Shown: piece by piece, positions 35,370-46,900 of the stretch
Numbering within the stretch: the stretch's first letter is position 1
How the letters are laid out: every line of letters starts with the position of its first letter
Origin: Amaranthus tricolor
Lineage: Eukaryota; Streptophyta; Magnoliopsida; Caryophyllales; Amaranthaceae
Assembly (NCBI RefSeq): GCF_026212465.1
Contig: NC_080062.1
Span: 1,169,501 to 1,233,500, forward strand
Direction of reading: 5' to 3'
Length of the DNA: 64,000 bases
Position numbers and translations under genes: made by a program
The notes under the pieces: model-generated
The model's input: the letters and a program-made list of their open reading frames with translations, nothing else
Told to the model about the DNA's origin: nothing
Databases searched by the model: none

Positions 35370-36004
35370 CTGTAAATAGTAGATTAAATTCATATGTCAA
35401 TACTTTCTTCAAAATTATGTTTCTATTTTTGTAATTTTTTTTTCATTGGGGTAGTCGAAGAATCCTTATAGTTGTCAAATTAAATACTCCGAAATACTCG
35501 CATTCGATTGTGACGTGTTATGTAGAAAAATATTATTATTAGTAGCAAATATAATAGAACGGAGAAAGTATATTATTAATCATACATGGATGAAATGTTT
35601 TTAATGGTTGTATGTCAAATTAATGTAAAGTGCTTGATAAGTGCTTGATTGAATTTAATTATGCTCTAGCTCTTTGAATTTTGATTAAAGAATTTATTTG
35701 ATAAGTGATTACTGGTTGGAACTGTTATTAGTCAGAATTAATTATTAACATACTAACTATTATACATTTAAGTCAGTCGTTTTAGTTAGTTATTTGGAAA
35801 TTTCTATTATATTAGTATTATTATATCAATTGGGTCTAAAAATTAAATATTATTAAGTAATGCCTTTGATTAACCTAAATAAAAAGATTTTTTTTTATTT
35901 GAAAAACTATCATTAATTAGCCTCAACATTGAACCAAAGTCGAACCAATTTCTTTGAAATTTCAACGAGAATATTTAATGCAAACACAATCATAAAGGTA
36001 AGAC
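35370..36004 (+). repeat. 3' flank of copy C, duplicate of 1891-2373 and 3801-4010
   Basis: No gene. Shared words occur in the same order as downstream of copy B, minus the CACTA-like element, up to tttctttgaaatttcaacga near 35955. A small Stowaway-like remnant (tactccg...cggagaaagta) lies at about 35487-35572. Confidence 0.75.
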
Positions 36005-36400
36005 TATGAGCCAAAGGTAATTATTGATGCTCACGGACACCAAAACCACGTATCCAACTAATTTTAATTTATCTTTAGTCAAGTTCTTAGAAAGATACAA
36101 CTCATTCATGTCATTTTTAATTTGCTCTTCTCACGTTTTCTTAGGCCTATCACAACTTTACTTCTATCAACCGTGATGTTTTGCATGTCGACGATTTTCC
36201 TTCGTACATGCCAAAACCATCTCAATCTACTTTCACGCATCTCTGCAGAGATGGGTGAAGCCTCTTGTCTTTCTTTCAAAACACGGTTCTTAATCTTATT
36301 TATGTTGGTCTGTCACAATATCCAACTTAACATTCACGTCTCTCCTACTGTCATCTTACGCGCTTCAAGTGATTTTTTCGTTGGACATTTAGAAAAAAGT
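36005..36400 (-). pseudogene. LINE (non-LTR retrotransposon) reverse transcriptase C-terminal fragment
   Basis: On the minus strand a short degenerate coding stretch reads M-R-E-S-R-L-R-W-F-G, a conserved word near the C-terminus of many plant LINE-type polyproteins, followed after a one-base deletion by a basic, frame-shifted remnant. A later segment reads I-K-N-D-M-N-E-L-Y-L. Reading frames are broken by indels and stops. The 5' part and a poly-A end are not seen. The assignment rests on recall of this motif order and needs a protein search. Confidence 0.55.
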
Positions 36401-36540
36401 TACTGGTAAATAACTTAAAGTCATAACTCAAAAGCTACTATGGGTAATATTTTTGATGGTTTTTAGAATTATGACTCAATTATTTTTCTAATATGCAACC
36501 AAATGCCAACAACTATTTTTATACAAACCATATTTATTAC

Positions 36541-37308
36541 TGTTGAGTCAAGCCCAATTTCAATGACCTTTGTGATGGGTTTGATCACTTGATTGCTCAT
36601 GCCTTATCTTGGACTCTTGAGAGTGAAGATGTAAGGAACATGAGCTATGGAGGATTGAGATTTGGATCACTTGATGAAGGGATCAAGGTGAATGTTTTGG
36701 GGTGTCTTAATGAAGACAAGGCACGAAGATTGGAGGGTTTTGAAGACCGCTCGAGTGGTCGAGCATGTTTGGCTCGGTCGAGCCTTAATGCAGCAGGGTT
36801 CTAGTAGCCTCAGAGAAATCGCTCCATCGGTCGAGCCTAGGGCTCTCGATCGAGCAAAATGGCAGCGAACAGAACAAAAGCTTTATGTTTTATGTGCGGG
36901 ATTTTGTGGGCTTTTAAGCCTTTTTTCCTAAGTTATTCTAATATGTTTTATGACTATATAAGGAGTCTTAGAACATTATTAGGGAATTGAGAGAGGCATA
37001 TACAAGATTGAAAGCTAGGGTTCACACCATAAGAGTTCTTCATCCATGTGTTATGCATGTTTGTGTGAGATTCAGTTAAAGGTTCCATCTTTGCTTTGAG
37101 AGGCTGTTCTTAAAGCTTGGAAAGGTGAGTCATTAATGTATTGTTGATTATATTAATGTTAAGCTACTTATTTTGAGGTGGAGGTATCCATAGATGCCTC
37201 ATACATCTTGTGTTTTGCTTCTTCCATTGTTGTGCTCTGTTTTGGTTGTTTGTCTTTGCATTTCTTTTTTTGTTGTTTCTTCACCATTGCAATAGCCGAT
37301 TCACAACA
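36541..37308 (+). mobile_element. Solo LTR with target duplication attac
   Basis: 768 bp, starting tgttgagtca and ending cacaaca, flanked by a perfect 5-bp direct repeat attac (36536-36540, 37309-37313). There is no internal region or second LTR. It has a GC-rich cluster of tcgagc/gctcga palindromes at 36750-36860 and the end motif ggtggaggtatccatagatgcctca. Related sequence occurs in the second solo LTR at 53636. Solo LTRs arise by recombination between the two LTRs of one element. Strand is assigned from the similarity of both copies. Confidence 0.85.
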
Positions 37309-38644
37309 ATTACAGTTGGCTGGCCTAAACCTTTGGCTTTGAGAAGTAGCAAATAAGTCAATTCTTTGAGCTAATCAAACTAACTAATAGCTTCAACCTC
37401 CAACCAATTACCATTCATCAAACAAATCTCTATACACAGGTCGAACTCTTTTACAAGAGCACCATATACGACGACATAACGGCCCACAATTTTTGGGACC
37501 TAAAATTATTTTTTATTTTCAAATGTTTAATTATATGTTAAAAAAATTATAATAATTTGCCGAAAATAAAAATGCTGACAAGTCATCATATAATCAATGG
37601 AAATAATATCCTCTAATTAATGATCATCCATTAATTTGTTAATTTAATTTATTATATTTTCTTGGTCAATTATTAAGGTATCTAAATAATGAAATTGTTA
37701 ATTTAATTTGTTGAATCTTCTTGTTTAATTAATTAAGTTAGTTTCACAAATTAAATAATGCTTTAGCAAAATGAAAAAATGATAGTTCATTAATTAATTG
37801 TCTATTAAAACTTTGGACATACATATTCATATGTTAATGTCCTTGTCTATTGACTATTCAATAATTGAGCTTTACTTTCATGCCATTCTTGACTTGTTCT
37901 ACATAACACTGACGTCTTATGCAACTTGTGAGTGGTCACTGCTTTATTTTTTTATTTCTCTGATAAGTAGTAAATTCTGTGTTTCAAAGTAGTTGTAATA
38001 TTTGATTTTTTATATAATTTAATTTATTAATTTAATTTTTAATATTTTTAATTATTTATAATGAAAAATTATAAAAAATTAATATTAATAATTTTTGTAT
38101 TGATATGAATCAAATAAAAACACACCTGACTATGCTTTAACTTAATAATTAAAACAAATTAAAAATTAATAGTAATAAATAAATAGTGTAATTTTCTAAT
38201 TGCAAGAAATTTGAAAGAATAGAGGAAGTACCAAATTTATTCATGTTAAACCAACATTATATTTAATCAAAGAGAAAAACAAGTAAATTGATATTTTACA
38301 GAGAAATAAGAGAGAAATAGTTAAATATTTAGATAGAAAAAACATGTTTGATCTGTCCACTATCTCTTCCTCTCGAATTCCGAATTTGGGCGGTATATGG
38401 GCTAATGACCATAGCCTTAAGCCCATAACCATTTCGATAAAAATTTAAAAAAACTATGTGATAACCGCAGGCTCCAGTCTCCTGAGAGATTGTCTTTCAA
38501 ATCCAGTCCATTAAAACTTAATGTTACTCTTACTATATTTTCCTTTATGGACTGATCCAATCAGAGATATTCTCTTAAAGAAAACGTTTCTCACTCACAA
38601 GAATTTGTGATGTTATAATATTACAAAAAAATAAAAAAAATAAG
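37309..38644. other. AT-rich intergenic DNA
   Basis: No gene or clear repeat ends. Short frames at 37798 and 38241 lack coding features. It includes the left target of the MULE. Confidence 0.5.
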
Positions 38645-38880
38645 GCAAAATTATAAGAAACTACCTAATCTATACCCCTTTTTTTAAAAAAACTACCTTA
38701 TGTAAAAGTTTTTGCAAAAAACTACCTTATATAATACAAATCTTTGCACAACACTACCTTTTGACGGATTTCGTTTGTTGACCATTACTTTTGGTCGTTG
38801 ACCATCACGTGACTCTTAAACTTCCTTCTTCATCTCATTTTCGCATTCCTTTGTTTCTGAAGCTTTCTTTGACGCGATTT
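38645..38880 (+). repeat. Left terminal inverted repeat of MULE
   Basis: Matches the complement of 43440-43691 almost base for base. It includes ttttgacggatttcgtttgt and gttgaccatcacgtgactct. Confidence 0.9.
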
Positions 38881-39164
38881 CCTCAAACCTGTAACTCCTA
38901 AATTTGCTCCCATCCTCCTCTTAACTACATCTCGTTGAAAGTTCTAACCTATACTGGTATGTACTACTACTCATTTATGGTTTTCTACTTCAATGTTGTA
39001 CTTTAAGCATAATTTAAAATTTATTTCGTTTTAGAAATTTGATTCCTTTTGCTGCGTTTTTTCTTTTGAATTTGTTGTTTTTTATCTTGGAATTTGTAAA
39101 TTGATTGTTGTTGTGTCTAAATAATGTATTAGGGTTCCTAAAATTAGCTAAATCAATAGACAAG

Positions 39165-41609
39165 ATGAAGAAATTGAAAATCTGGAAAAAAGCAAGTAGG
39201 TCGAAAAAGAAGGACTCATAGTTGGCAACTGAGGTGGGTAATGTTAGGGTAGATGAGGTGGAGATTGAAAGATCTGATGTGGTACATAAGGTTGTGGATG
39301 AGTTGGAAAGAGCAAATGTAGATGTTGATGTTGGGCAAAAGGGACCACCAATCACAGATACGGGTTATAAAAATTCTTTAAGTGCTAACCCTAGATCTAA
39401 AACAGATAACCCAGCTGCTATTTCTACCCTAAACCTTACAGCAAATAAGAGAGCTCACATAGAGCAGCAAGTTCCTGATTTTGATGATAGTACTAATGAT
39501 GATTATAGTTGTGGTGATGAGGATGAATATGAGGATGATTCTGATTTTGTATGCAGAAAATGTGGTTTATGGTCTTGATGATGTGTTTATAGGTGATGAT
39601 GAAATTAGATTGGTAGTAGATAAGGATATTGATGAAGAAAACAATAGAGACATATACCATGCTATTGAATGTGGTTACAATTATTATTACCTGCATAATG
39701 GTAGAAGTAGGATCAGTGTGTATTGCTACAATAGATGCGATTGTAGTAAATCGAAAGCAAGAATTGTGAACTGTGTTTGTGGGAAGGAGAAGAAGTGTTA
39801 TTTTAAGGTTCATGCTGTGAAGTTGAAAGATGAGGAGACACTTCAAATAAGGATTTATTTTCCAAAGAACACTTGTGGTCACCAACACCAAAATAATAAA
39901 GTCACTGCTTTGTATTTAGCTGAGAAATACATAGAAGATTGGAGGGAAAATCCAACTTGGAAATTAAAGGCATTTGAGAAACGGGTTAATAGAGAGTTAG
40001 GTTATGAAGTGAAGTATTCTAAGTTTTATATGGCTAAAAGAATTGCAATGAAAATGATATTTGGTGATGCTAGTGAAGAGTATAGCAGGGTGTGGGATTA
40101 TGCGGAAGCAATAAGGAGGTTTAATCCAGAAAGCACTGCCATCGTTAAATGCATTGGAATAGACACACCCCCACCTTTGTTCCAAAGGATGTATATATGC
40201 TTGCCAGCATGTAAGGAGGGTTTTGTTGCTGGCTGTAGGCCTGTTAGAGGTGTTGATGGGGCACATTTGAAGGGAAAATTTCTTGGGGTTTTGTTGACTG
40301 CTGTAGGTAAAGATGGGAACAATAACATCTTCCCCGTTGCATGGGCTGTGGTCAAAACAGAAAATGTAGAAACTTGGACTTGATTTCTAAATCTCCTCGT
40401 AGAAGACCTTAGGTCGGTTACTACATCGAGTAGTTGGGTACAAGCAGGAGGTGAAGCTTTCACCTTCATGAGCGATAGGCAAAAGGTATGAATGTAATTA
40501 CTTGTTAACACATATCTTGTTTTAATTGTAACTAATGCTATAACCCTAATACTAATTTGTGGATAATGTAGGGTTTGGTTGAAGCTTTCAACTCAGTGAT
40601 TCCTGAAGCTGAAATTAGGTTCTGCTGCAGGCATATATGGGCGAACTTCAAGATCAAGTTCCCTGGAGAGTTGTACAAACAACACTTTTGGAGAAAAATA
40701 AAAGCTTACAACAAGGTATAGAATCAAGTATACATACAAATATTTGAGATCATGTCAAACTAATTAGTAATAATTTACCTTCACAGTTTCATTTTGATAG
40801 AGAAATGAATGAAATAAAGAATATTTCTGTTGAAGCATAAGAATATCTAGCTGCTATTCCTACAAAACACTGGTCTAGGCATGCTTTTTCTAGTAGGAGT
40901 AAGTCTGGGATGTTGTTAAATAATTGTTGTGAGGCATTCAATAATGTGTTAGTAGAAGCAAAGGGGAAGCCTATAATTTCTCTAATGGAGTGGATCTAAA
41001 AGGGAAGGGCTGAGTAACTTTGAAGGTGTGTTGATGCCATCTATCAGCAAAATCATTGAAAAAAAATGCAAAGGATATATATGGTTTAAGGGTAATCCCA
41101 GTGGATGTGTTAGAGTTTGAGGTAGATGATGACGATGACTCTTACGTTGTAAAATTGGCCAATAAGACTTGCCATTGTGGAAGTTGGAAACTTATTGGGA
41201 TCCCTTGTAAACATGTCATGGCTTGATTGTTCTTAGAAAATTAGATGCCAACAAATTTGTCCACGAGGTGTATCTTGTAGAAACGTATGCAAAGACGTAT
41301 GGTCCAAAGTTTTATGGTATGCTAGGACACAAAATGTGGCCCACAACCACTTTAGCCAGACCACTTCCTCCACCATTTCGAACTATGCCTGGAAGGCCTA
41401 ACAAGAGGAAAAGAAGGAAGGAAGCTGATGAAGGAAAAGGAGGTAAGAAGCCTGTATGTGCTGTTAGAGAATTCAAGGAACGGAGATATGGTAATTGTGG
41501 TAACCTAGGTCACTACAAAAAAGGCTGCAAGAATCCACCCAAACCACCACCAACAAAGATCAAGTCAAAGGGTGGAAGGCCTAAAAAGGGATCTTCTTCT
41601 AGTCAATAG
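39165..41609 (+). pseudogene. MULE transposase (MuDR-type), multi-exon and broken
   Basis: The ATG at 39165 is followed by a TAG at 39219-39221. A frame change near 39560 follows an acidic segment. The main block has the MULE core with G-V-D-G-A-H-L-K-G (first catalytic D), N-N-N-I-F-P-V-A-W-A-V-V, a TGA at 40381, then F-M-S-D-R-Q-K-G (second D). Introns of 86 bp (40486-40571) and 71 bp (40716-40786) have GT/AG ends. Exon 2 has the C-R-H motif R-F-C-C-R-H-I-W-A-N-F. Exon 3 contains several stops, a SWIM zinc finger (C-H-C-G...C-K-H) near 41170-41215 and a C-terminal knuckle N-C-G-N-L-G-H-Y-K-K-G-C whose first cysteine is replaced by Tyr. It ends in a basic tail. It cannot make active transposase. 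Confidence 0.88.
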
Positions 41610-42895
41610 TCTACAACAAATAATGTGCCTAGCTCCAATAGTTAACAACAAACGCAAACTACAACAACTGCATCTACTTCATGTGTAATGGATCAAATTA
41701 GTCAAATATAGAGCTCACTTTAAATATTAAAAGTAAGAAATTTGGTGTTGAATGTAATGTGTTGAACTAATGTAAGATATATATTAGTATAAGTTTTATG
41801 AACTGAGAATGTACTGTGTGGAACTGCATGTAAGCAAATTAGTATATGAATTGAGAATGTACTGTGTTGAATTAATTTACTGTGTTGAATCAGTATATGA
41901 ACTGAGTGTATGGAATCAGTGCAATATACGTAGTATGTATGTAAGCAAATGCATAACAGCAAATCAGTGTTGTGTATTGAGCCAGTGCAGCAATATTGAT
42001 TATACACATTGAATCAGTGCACTTTCTTTAAGACTGATGATACTGATTCGTGTTGCAGCATTACATACACATTCAATCAGTGCTGAAAATCAGTGCTGCA
42101 AATCAATTTTGAAACACATGAAGTATGTTGAAGTTGATTAGTGCAACAAGCATAACATACACATTGAGTGAGTGCTCAGAATCAGTGCTATAAATCAGTT
42201 TTGAAACACATTAAGTTGGCTACTAAAGTTGATTAGTGCTGCAAATCAGTTTTGAATCAGTTTTGAGTATTCTGAAGTTGATTAGTGCGGCAAGCATTAC
42301 ATACACATTGAATTAGTGCTCAAAATTAGTGCTTCAAATCAGTTTTGAATCAGTTTTTGAGTATGCTGAAGTTGAATAGTGCAGCAAGCATTACATACAC
42401 ATTGAATTAGTGCTCAAAATCAGTGCATCAAATCAGTTTTAAATCAGTTTTTGAGTATGCTGAAGTTGATTAGTAATGTAGTATTACATACACATTGAAT
42501 CAGTGCTGCAAATCAGTTCATTAAAACACATTGAGTATACTGAAGTTGATTAGTGCAGCAAGCATTACATACACATTTAATGAGTAATCAGTGTTGCAAA
42601 TCAGTTTTGAGTATGCTGAAGTTGATTAGTGCTGCAGCATTACATACAAATTGAATCAGTGCTGAAATTTAGTTTTGAAACACATTGAAATGGCTACTGA
42701 AGTTGATTAGTGCAAGCAGTGTGTATACTGATGTTATTGCAAACAACAAGCAAACAACAAACAGCAATACCAAAAAAGAAATCAAATAGACAAAATAAAA
42801 ACACATTTCATTCATCATAATCATGTTACAAAAGAAATCATCTTTTCATTGCATACCGAAATCACTCATACAAATTCTTAAATAGGCCATAAACT
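41610..42895. repeat. Degenerate tandem repeats inside the MULE
   Basis: Between the two convergent ORFs lies an array with unit of about 75-145 bp. The anchor word cattacatacacattgaat recurs near 42058, 42151, 42295, 42389, 42482, 42562 and 42638, with internal subrepeats (aatcagtgctg, aaatcagttttga, gctgaagttgattagtgc). A related gaactgagaatgtactgtgt duplication lies at 41801-41880. No gene is supported. Confidence 0.8.
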
Positions 42896-43333
42896 TCATT
42901 TACTAGCCTTGATTAAAACAACCAACACCAACAAAAAAGAAAAGAAAAACCCTAATACAAAGCTTGTAATCTGATTTCCATGCTTCCTCTCATTCATCCA
43001 TTTCTTCTTAATCCTTTTAATTTCTGAAATTGCTTGTTCCTTTTCATGTTCCAAGCAAAAAACCCTTGATGTCAAAATTTTGATTGCGGTTCCTAATTGT
43101 CGCTTGTCCTCCACAAGTTTGTTAGTCACTTCTCTTTGCCAAACAGTCATTTCAGGTTCATCAATCCATTTAAACTTTTTGCATCCCCTCCAATTTGTAT
43201 CAGGATCATAAAAAACGCAAGTCTTAAACCTTCTTCCATGGATTTTCCTTGGTCCATGAAACCCTCCTTGCAAAGGAAACTCCACACCCACATTTTTCAG
43301 GTATCGAATTTCCGGTTGAAGAAGAAGTAGACA
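42896..43333 (-). pseudogene. GRF zinc-finger, coiled-coil, tail-anchored ORF of the MULE (frameshift)
   Basis: The start is ATG 43333 (M-S-T-S-S-S-T-G-N). The N-terminus has C-G-C-G-V-S-F...S-W-T-K-E-N-P in one frame, and G-R-R-F-K-T-C...C-K-K-F-K-W-I-D in the next. Together these are the GRF-type zinc finger (C-x-C-G, GRxF, C, C-x2-F-x-W-x-D) interrupted by one extra base near 43239. A Lys/Glu-rich helical segment follows (about residues 65-110), then a hydrophobic C-terminal segment (FVLGFFFSFLLVLVVLI) and I-K-A-S-K at the stop. The architecture GRF, coiled coil, C-terminal membrane anchor is known from small plant proteins of unknown function. It is convergent to the transposase and ends inside the right TIR side, so it belongs to the element. 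Confidence 0.75.
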
Positions 43334-43439
43334 TTACTAGTTAATTGTGTAATGATTGTTGGAAAAAATTGGGTTCTTTGAATGGATTAGGGATTGAAAC
43401 TCAAGGAGAAAGAGGAATAAGGAAGGGCAACTGCGAAAT

Positions 43440-43691
43440 GGGTATCGCGTGAAAGAAAGCTTCAGAAACAAAGGAATGCGAAAATGAGATGAAGAAGAAG
43501 GAAGTTTAAGAGTCACGTGAGTGTCACGTGATGGTCAACGGCCAAAAGTAACGGTCAACAAACGAAATCCGTTAAAAGATAGTGTTTTGCAAATAATTTG
43601 TATTATATAAGGCAGTTTTTTGCAAAAACTTTTACACAAGGTAGTTTTTTTAAAAAAGGTGTATAAATTAGGTAGTTTCTTATAATTTTGC
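43440..43691 (-). repeat. Right terminal inverted repeat of MULE
   Basis: Complement of 38645-38880, with about 11 extra bases from a duplicated cacgtgagtgt. It lies only 218 bp upstream of the receptor kinase start codon at 43910. Confidence 0.9.
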
Positions 43692-43909
43692 TTAAAAATT
43701 AAACAAGTTTAATTCACCAAACCAAAAGAGAAAATGACAAATTTGTAGAAGTAGAAGATAAAGTAAACGGTCAACATACATATTAGTGTTATACAAAATT
43801 ATTACTCTGAAAATAATGCACCTCAAAAATCACATTTTGGAATTTAAATTGATTAGATAGAAATACTTTTATCCAAAATCATTTAATTTTCTATCTCCAA
43901 TCTCCAATA

Positions 43910-46900
43910 ATGTTCGTTCACCCTCAAATGCTCCTTACACTTCTTTCCTTCCTCTTCATCACAACACTAACTTATTCCATTACAATCCCATATAAACCAC
44001 CCGACCACCTCCTCATCAACTTTGGCCTACCAAAAAATTCTGCACAAACCGATAACCGCGGTGACAGATGGCGGAGCGATGAAGATTTCATCTTAGCAAC
44101 GCAATCTGCCACCAGTAACTCCACTGCAAAAGCAGTGGAGGCTACAACTCCCTATAATATGGCCCGAATATTTCGGGCCATGACAACATATTCCATACCT
44201 GTTACTACGTGGGGCCCAAAACTAGTCCGCCTCTACTTTCCACCCCTATCCATATCCTACGACATCATAGACACCAAATCGTCTTTTCTTTCGCTCACAA
44301 TTAATGGGTTCAATATTTTGTGCAATTTTAGCGCGTTCGCTGTTACGACTAACGCGAACACGCACGCCAATACAACTGCGCCCGTAACAAACGGGCTTGT
44401 AAGAGAGATTTACATCTCTTTGAACGAAGGAAACGGGCAAATAAAGGGTCTAAACCTAACTTTCTCACCAAGTAACCCGGATGGGTTCGGGTTCATAAAC
44501 GGGTTGGAGATTATATCTGTACCCGATGGGTTGTACTTTAACCGTTCCGGATCCAATATGGTTCCATATCTTACGGGTGGGTTTCAAGATTATGTGAATA
44601 ACCCGTTTAATTTTTCGGATTCAATAGCTATGGAAAATATTATCCGGCTGAACGTTGGTGGGTCGATCGTGCATCCGAGTAATGATTCCGGACTTGGCCG
44701 GACTTGGTTCGGTAGAGACGATGACTACATGATGTAAGTTCAACAATATTTTTCAATTTCCTGAATTTAATTTTAGACAATTGTCTTCTAATTTTCTTTC
44801 TTTCACTGATAAACATAAACTATGTGGTGGATAGATAATTTTGGGTCACCAAGAAATATAAATTCTTTTGAATTCCCAAAAAGCATAGTAAGTAATTAAT
44901 TTATTAGTGTCAATTAAAAAAATAAATAGTATTTTTTTCTTACAAAGTTATCAATTATTTTCTTCGTTTCTTATCAAGTTTCCATAAGGAATGTAAATGA
45001 AAACAAGAAAAATATAATATTTTTTAAATAATGAATATATTATTTTATTAAATAATAAATTTAATTTAATGAAAAAAAGTAGGCACTATATATAATTATT
45101 AAAAAATTTGAAATAAAGTCATTGAAAAAAATTATAAGGACCATAACTAATAAAAAAATATTTTTATAAAGTTAATGAAAAATATGTAAGGATCATAAGA
45201 AATATACAAATGTTAAGATGAAGTTAGTTGCTAGAAAATATGTGAGAATTATAAAGATTATTATTAAAATATTAAAATAAGATTTAAAAAGTTATTTTTA
45301 TTTGAAATTTATGATATAAAAATGTCGATTGTAGCAGTGACATCTTTGACTTGTGTGCAGAGTTCGAATGTGTTTACTACATCACACACTAATATTTATA
45401 AGATCGAGTTAAAGATAATTAAAAATACAATAATATGATATTATATTGATATGCATGGAGAGACGAATAAAATAAGATCGTCTCAAATGGTTATATATTT
45501 TTCTCATATAATAATCGCAATATGTAAGATACTATAGAATAAAGAACAATGTAAAATTATTCTATAAAGCATAAAAAAAACGGAGGAAATATGCAATATA
45601 GAAGTATAATCACGTCTCTTCTCACTCTAGGCTACAAGTGTGCATCATGCAATACAAGTCTTCCGTATATTTGACGTATATAATCTCACTTTAAACCTTA
45701 GATGAATGAGATTCTAATTCTTAACATGACCTTTTGAAGTCATATCAAGTACTCAATTTATCCAAAAGTTTAATTAGATGATTAAGTAATCATTTAAAAA
45801 CTGCAAATACAATTTTAAATTCGGAATAATAATTTATTTGTTTTTATTGATTATATTGAGTTACACCTTAGCTTGTGTTGAACACATGTAACTTTGCTAT
45901 TGTACTTGGTTTCATACGTCTCTTTCTTTGCAGTGCTCTTTTTATTTGAGCGTCGCTTTGACTGTATCCCTCTTGCCCTGTCTTCAGATGAGGTGGAGGT
46001 ATGATTTGTCAGTAACGAACCCACAAACCCTGTCCTAAGCAGAATCTATCGTATATGATTGTAAATTGATTAATTTTATTTTTATGTTGTATATGATCAG
46101 TAATGGTCTAAACTACACAGTGTCGTGCAACGATACCACAATCATAAACTTCAATTATACAGTTGCAACACCATCGTATACGGCGCCAGAGTTAGTGTAC
46201 TTGACAATGAGGGAGATGGGACCATATGTTGGAGAATTGAAGAAAAACCAAAATTTGACATGGTTGTTCGAGGTCGATTTTGGATTTAATTATCTTGTGA
46301 GACTCCATTTTTGCGAGTTAGTTTTCGAAATCAACAACACTGCCCAAATAGTTTTCGACGTTAGTATCAACAATCAAATGGGTGCACATGATATTGATGT
46401 TTTTGCGCTAACTGGTGGCATTTTCACTCCAATGTATCGAGATTTTGTTACGCTCTTTGAAGGTAGTGGTACCAACAAAGCTAGTGTCAATACCAGAGGT
46501 CTTCTTTCAGTGACACTTACTCCCGACCTTACCACAACGTAAGTTAATCATTGTTTATTATGGGTAAGAAATCGAGAATTCGGCCCCTGCATGAGGAGGC
46601 TAGGAGTCAAGCATTGATTTTCCCCTGGGTTAAAAAATGAACGCCTATCACAAGAATGAATGGAAAGATTTTCTACAATACATTTGCATATATTTTAACC
46701 AAGTCAAACTCGCTGTGTGTTTTTTTAATCTTTTGACCCAAAAACTTACATTTTTAGCCAATATGAGTTTAAAATCGCTATTTAAGATAGCAATTTTACG
46801 TGAAGTTTACTTTTCCAACTGTTTAACCTGAAGTCCATTTCTCTATTTTTTTTAAAATAAAAAAATTTCTTTTTTTAGTTTGTTTATTTTTCTTGCCACA

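Larger units (their letters stand above)
38645..43691 (+). mobile_element. Mutator-like element (MULE) with long inverted repeats
   Basis: The termini gcaaaattataagaaactac (left, from 38645) and its complement (right, to 43691) begin inverted repeats of about 235 bp (to about 38880) and 250 bp (from about 43440) that are nearly identical apart from a small duplication around a cacgtg word on the right. Inside are a decayed MULE transposase on +, a tandem-repeat region, and a GRF-zinc-finger ORF on -. The flanking AT-rich DNA gives no clean 9-bp duplication. The TIRs carry the promoters of both ORFs, as in MuDR. Confidence 0.9.

Noticed and set aside
36589..36931. Frame in the first solo LTR resembling a frame at 53628-53843
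   Set aside because: The shared peptide words come from DNA similarity of two LTRs, not from a conserved protein.
38600..38644. A 9-bp target duplication for the MULE
   Set aside because: The flanks are A-rich on both sides and no convincing matching 9-mer was found.
42003..42730. CRISPR array
   Set aside because: Repeats are degenerate, unevenly spaced and in a plant MULE; no cas genes and no constant repeat-spacer pattern.
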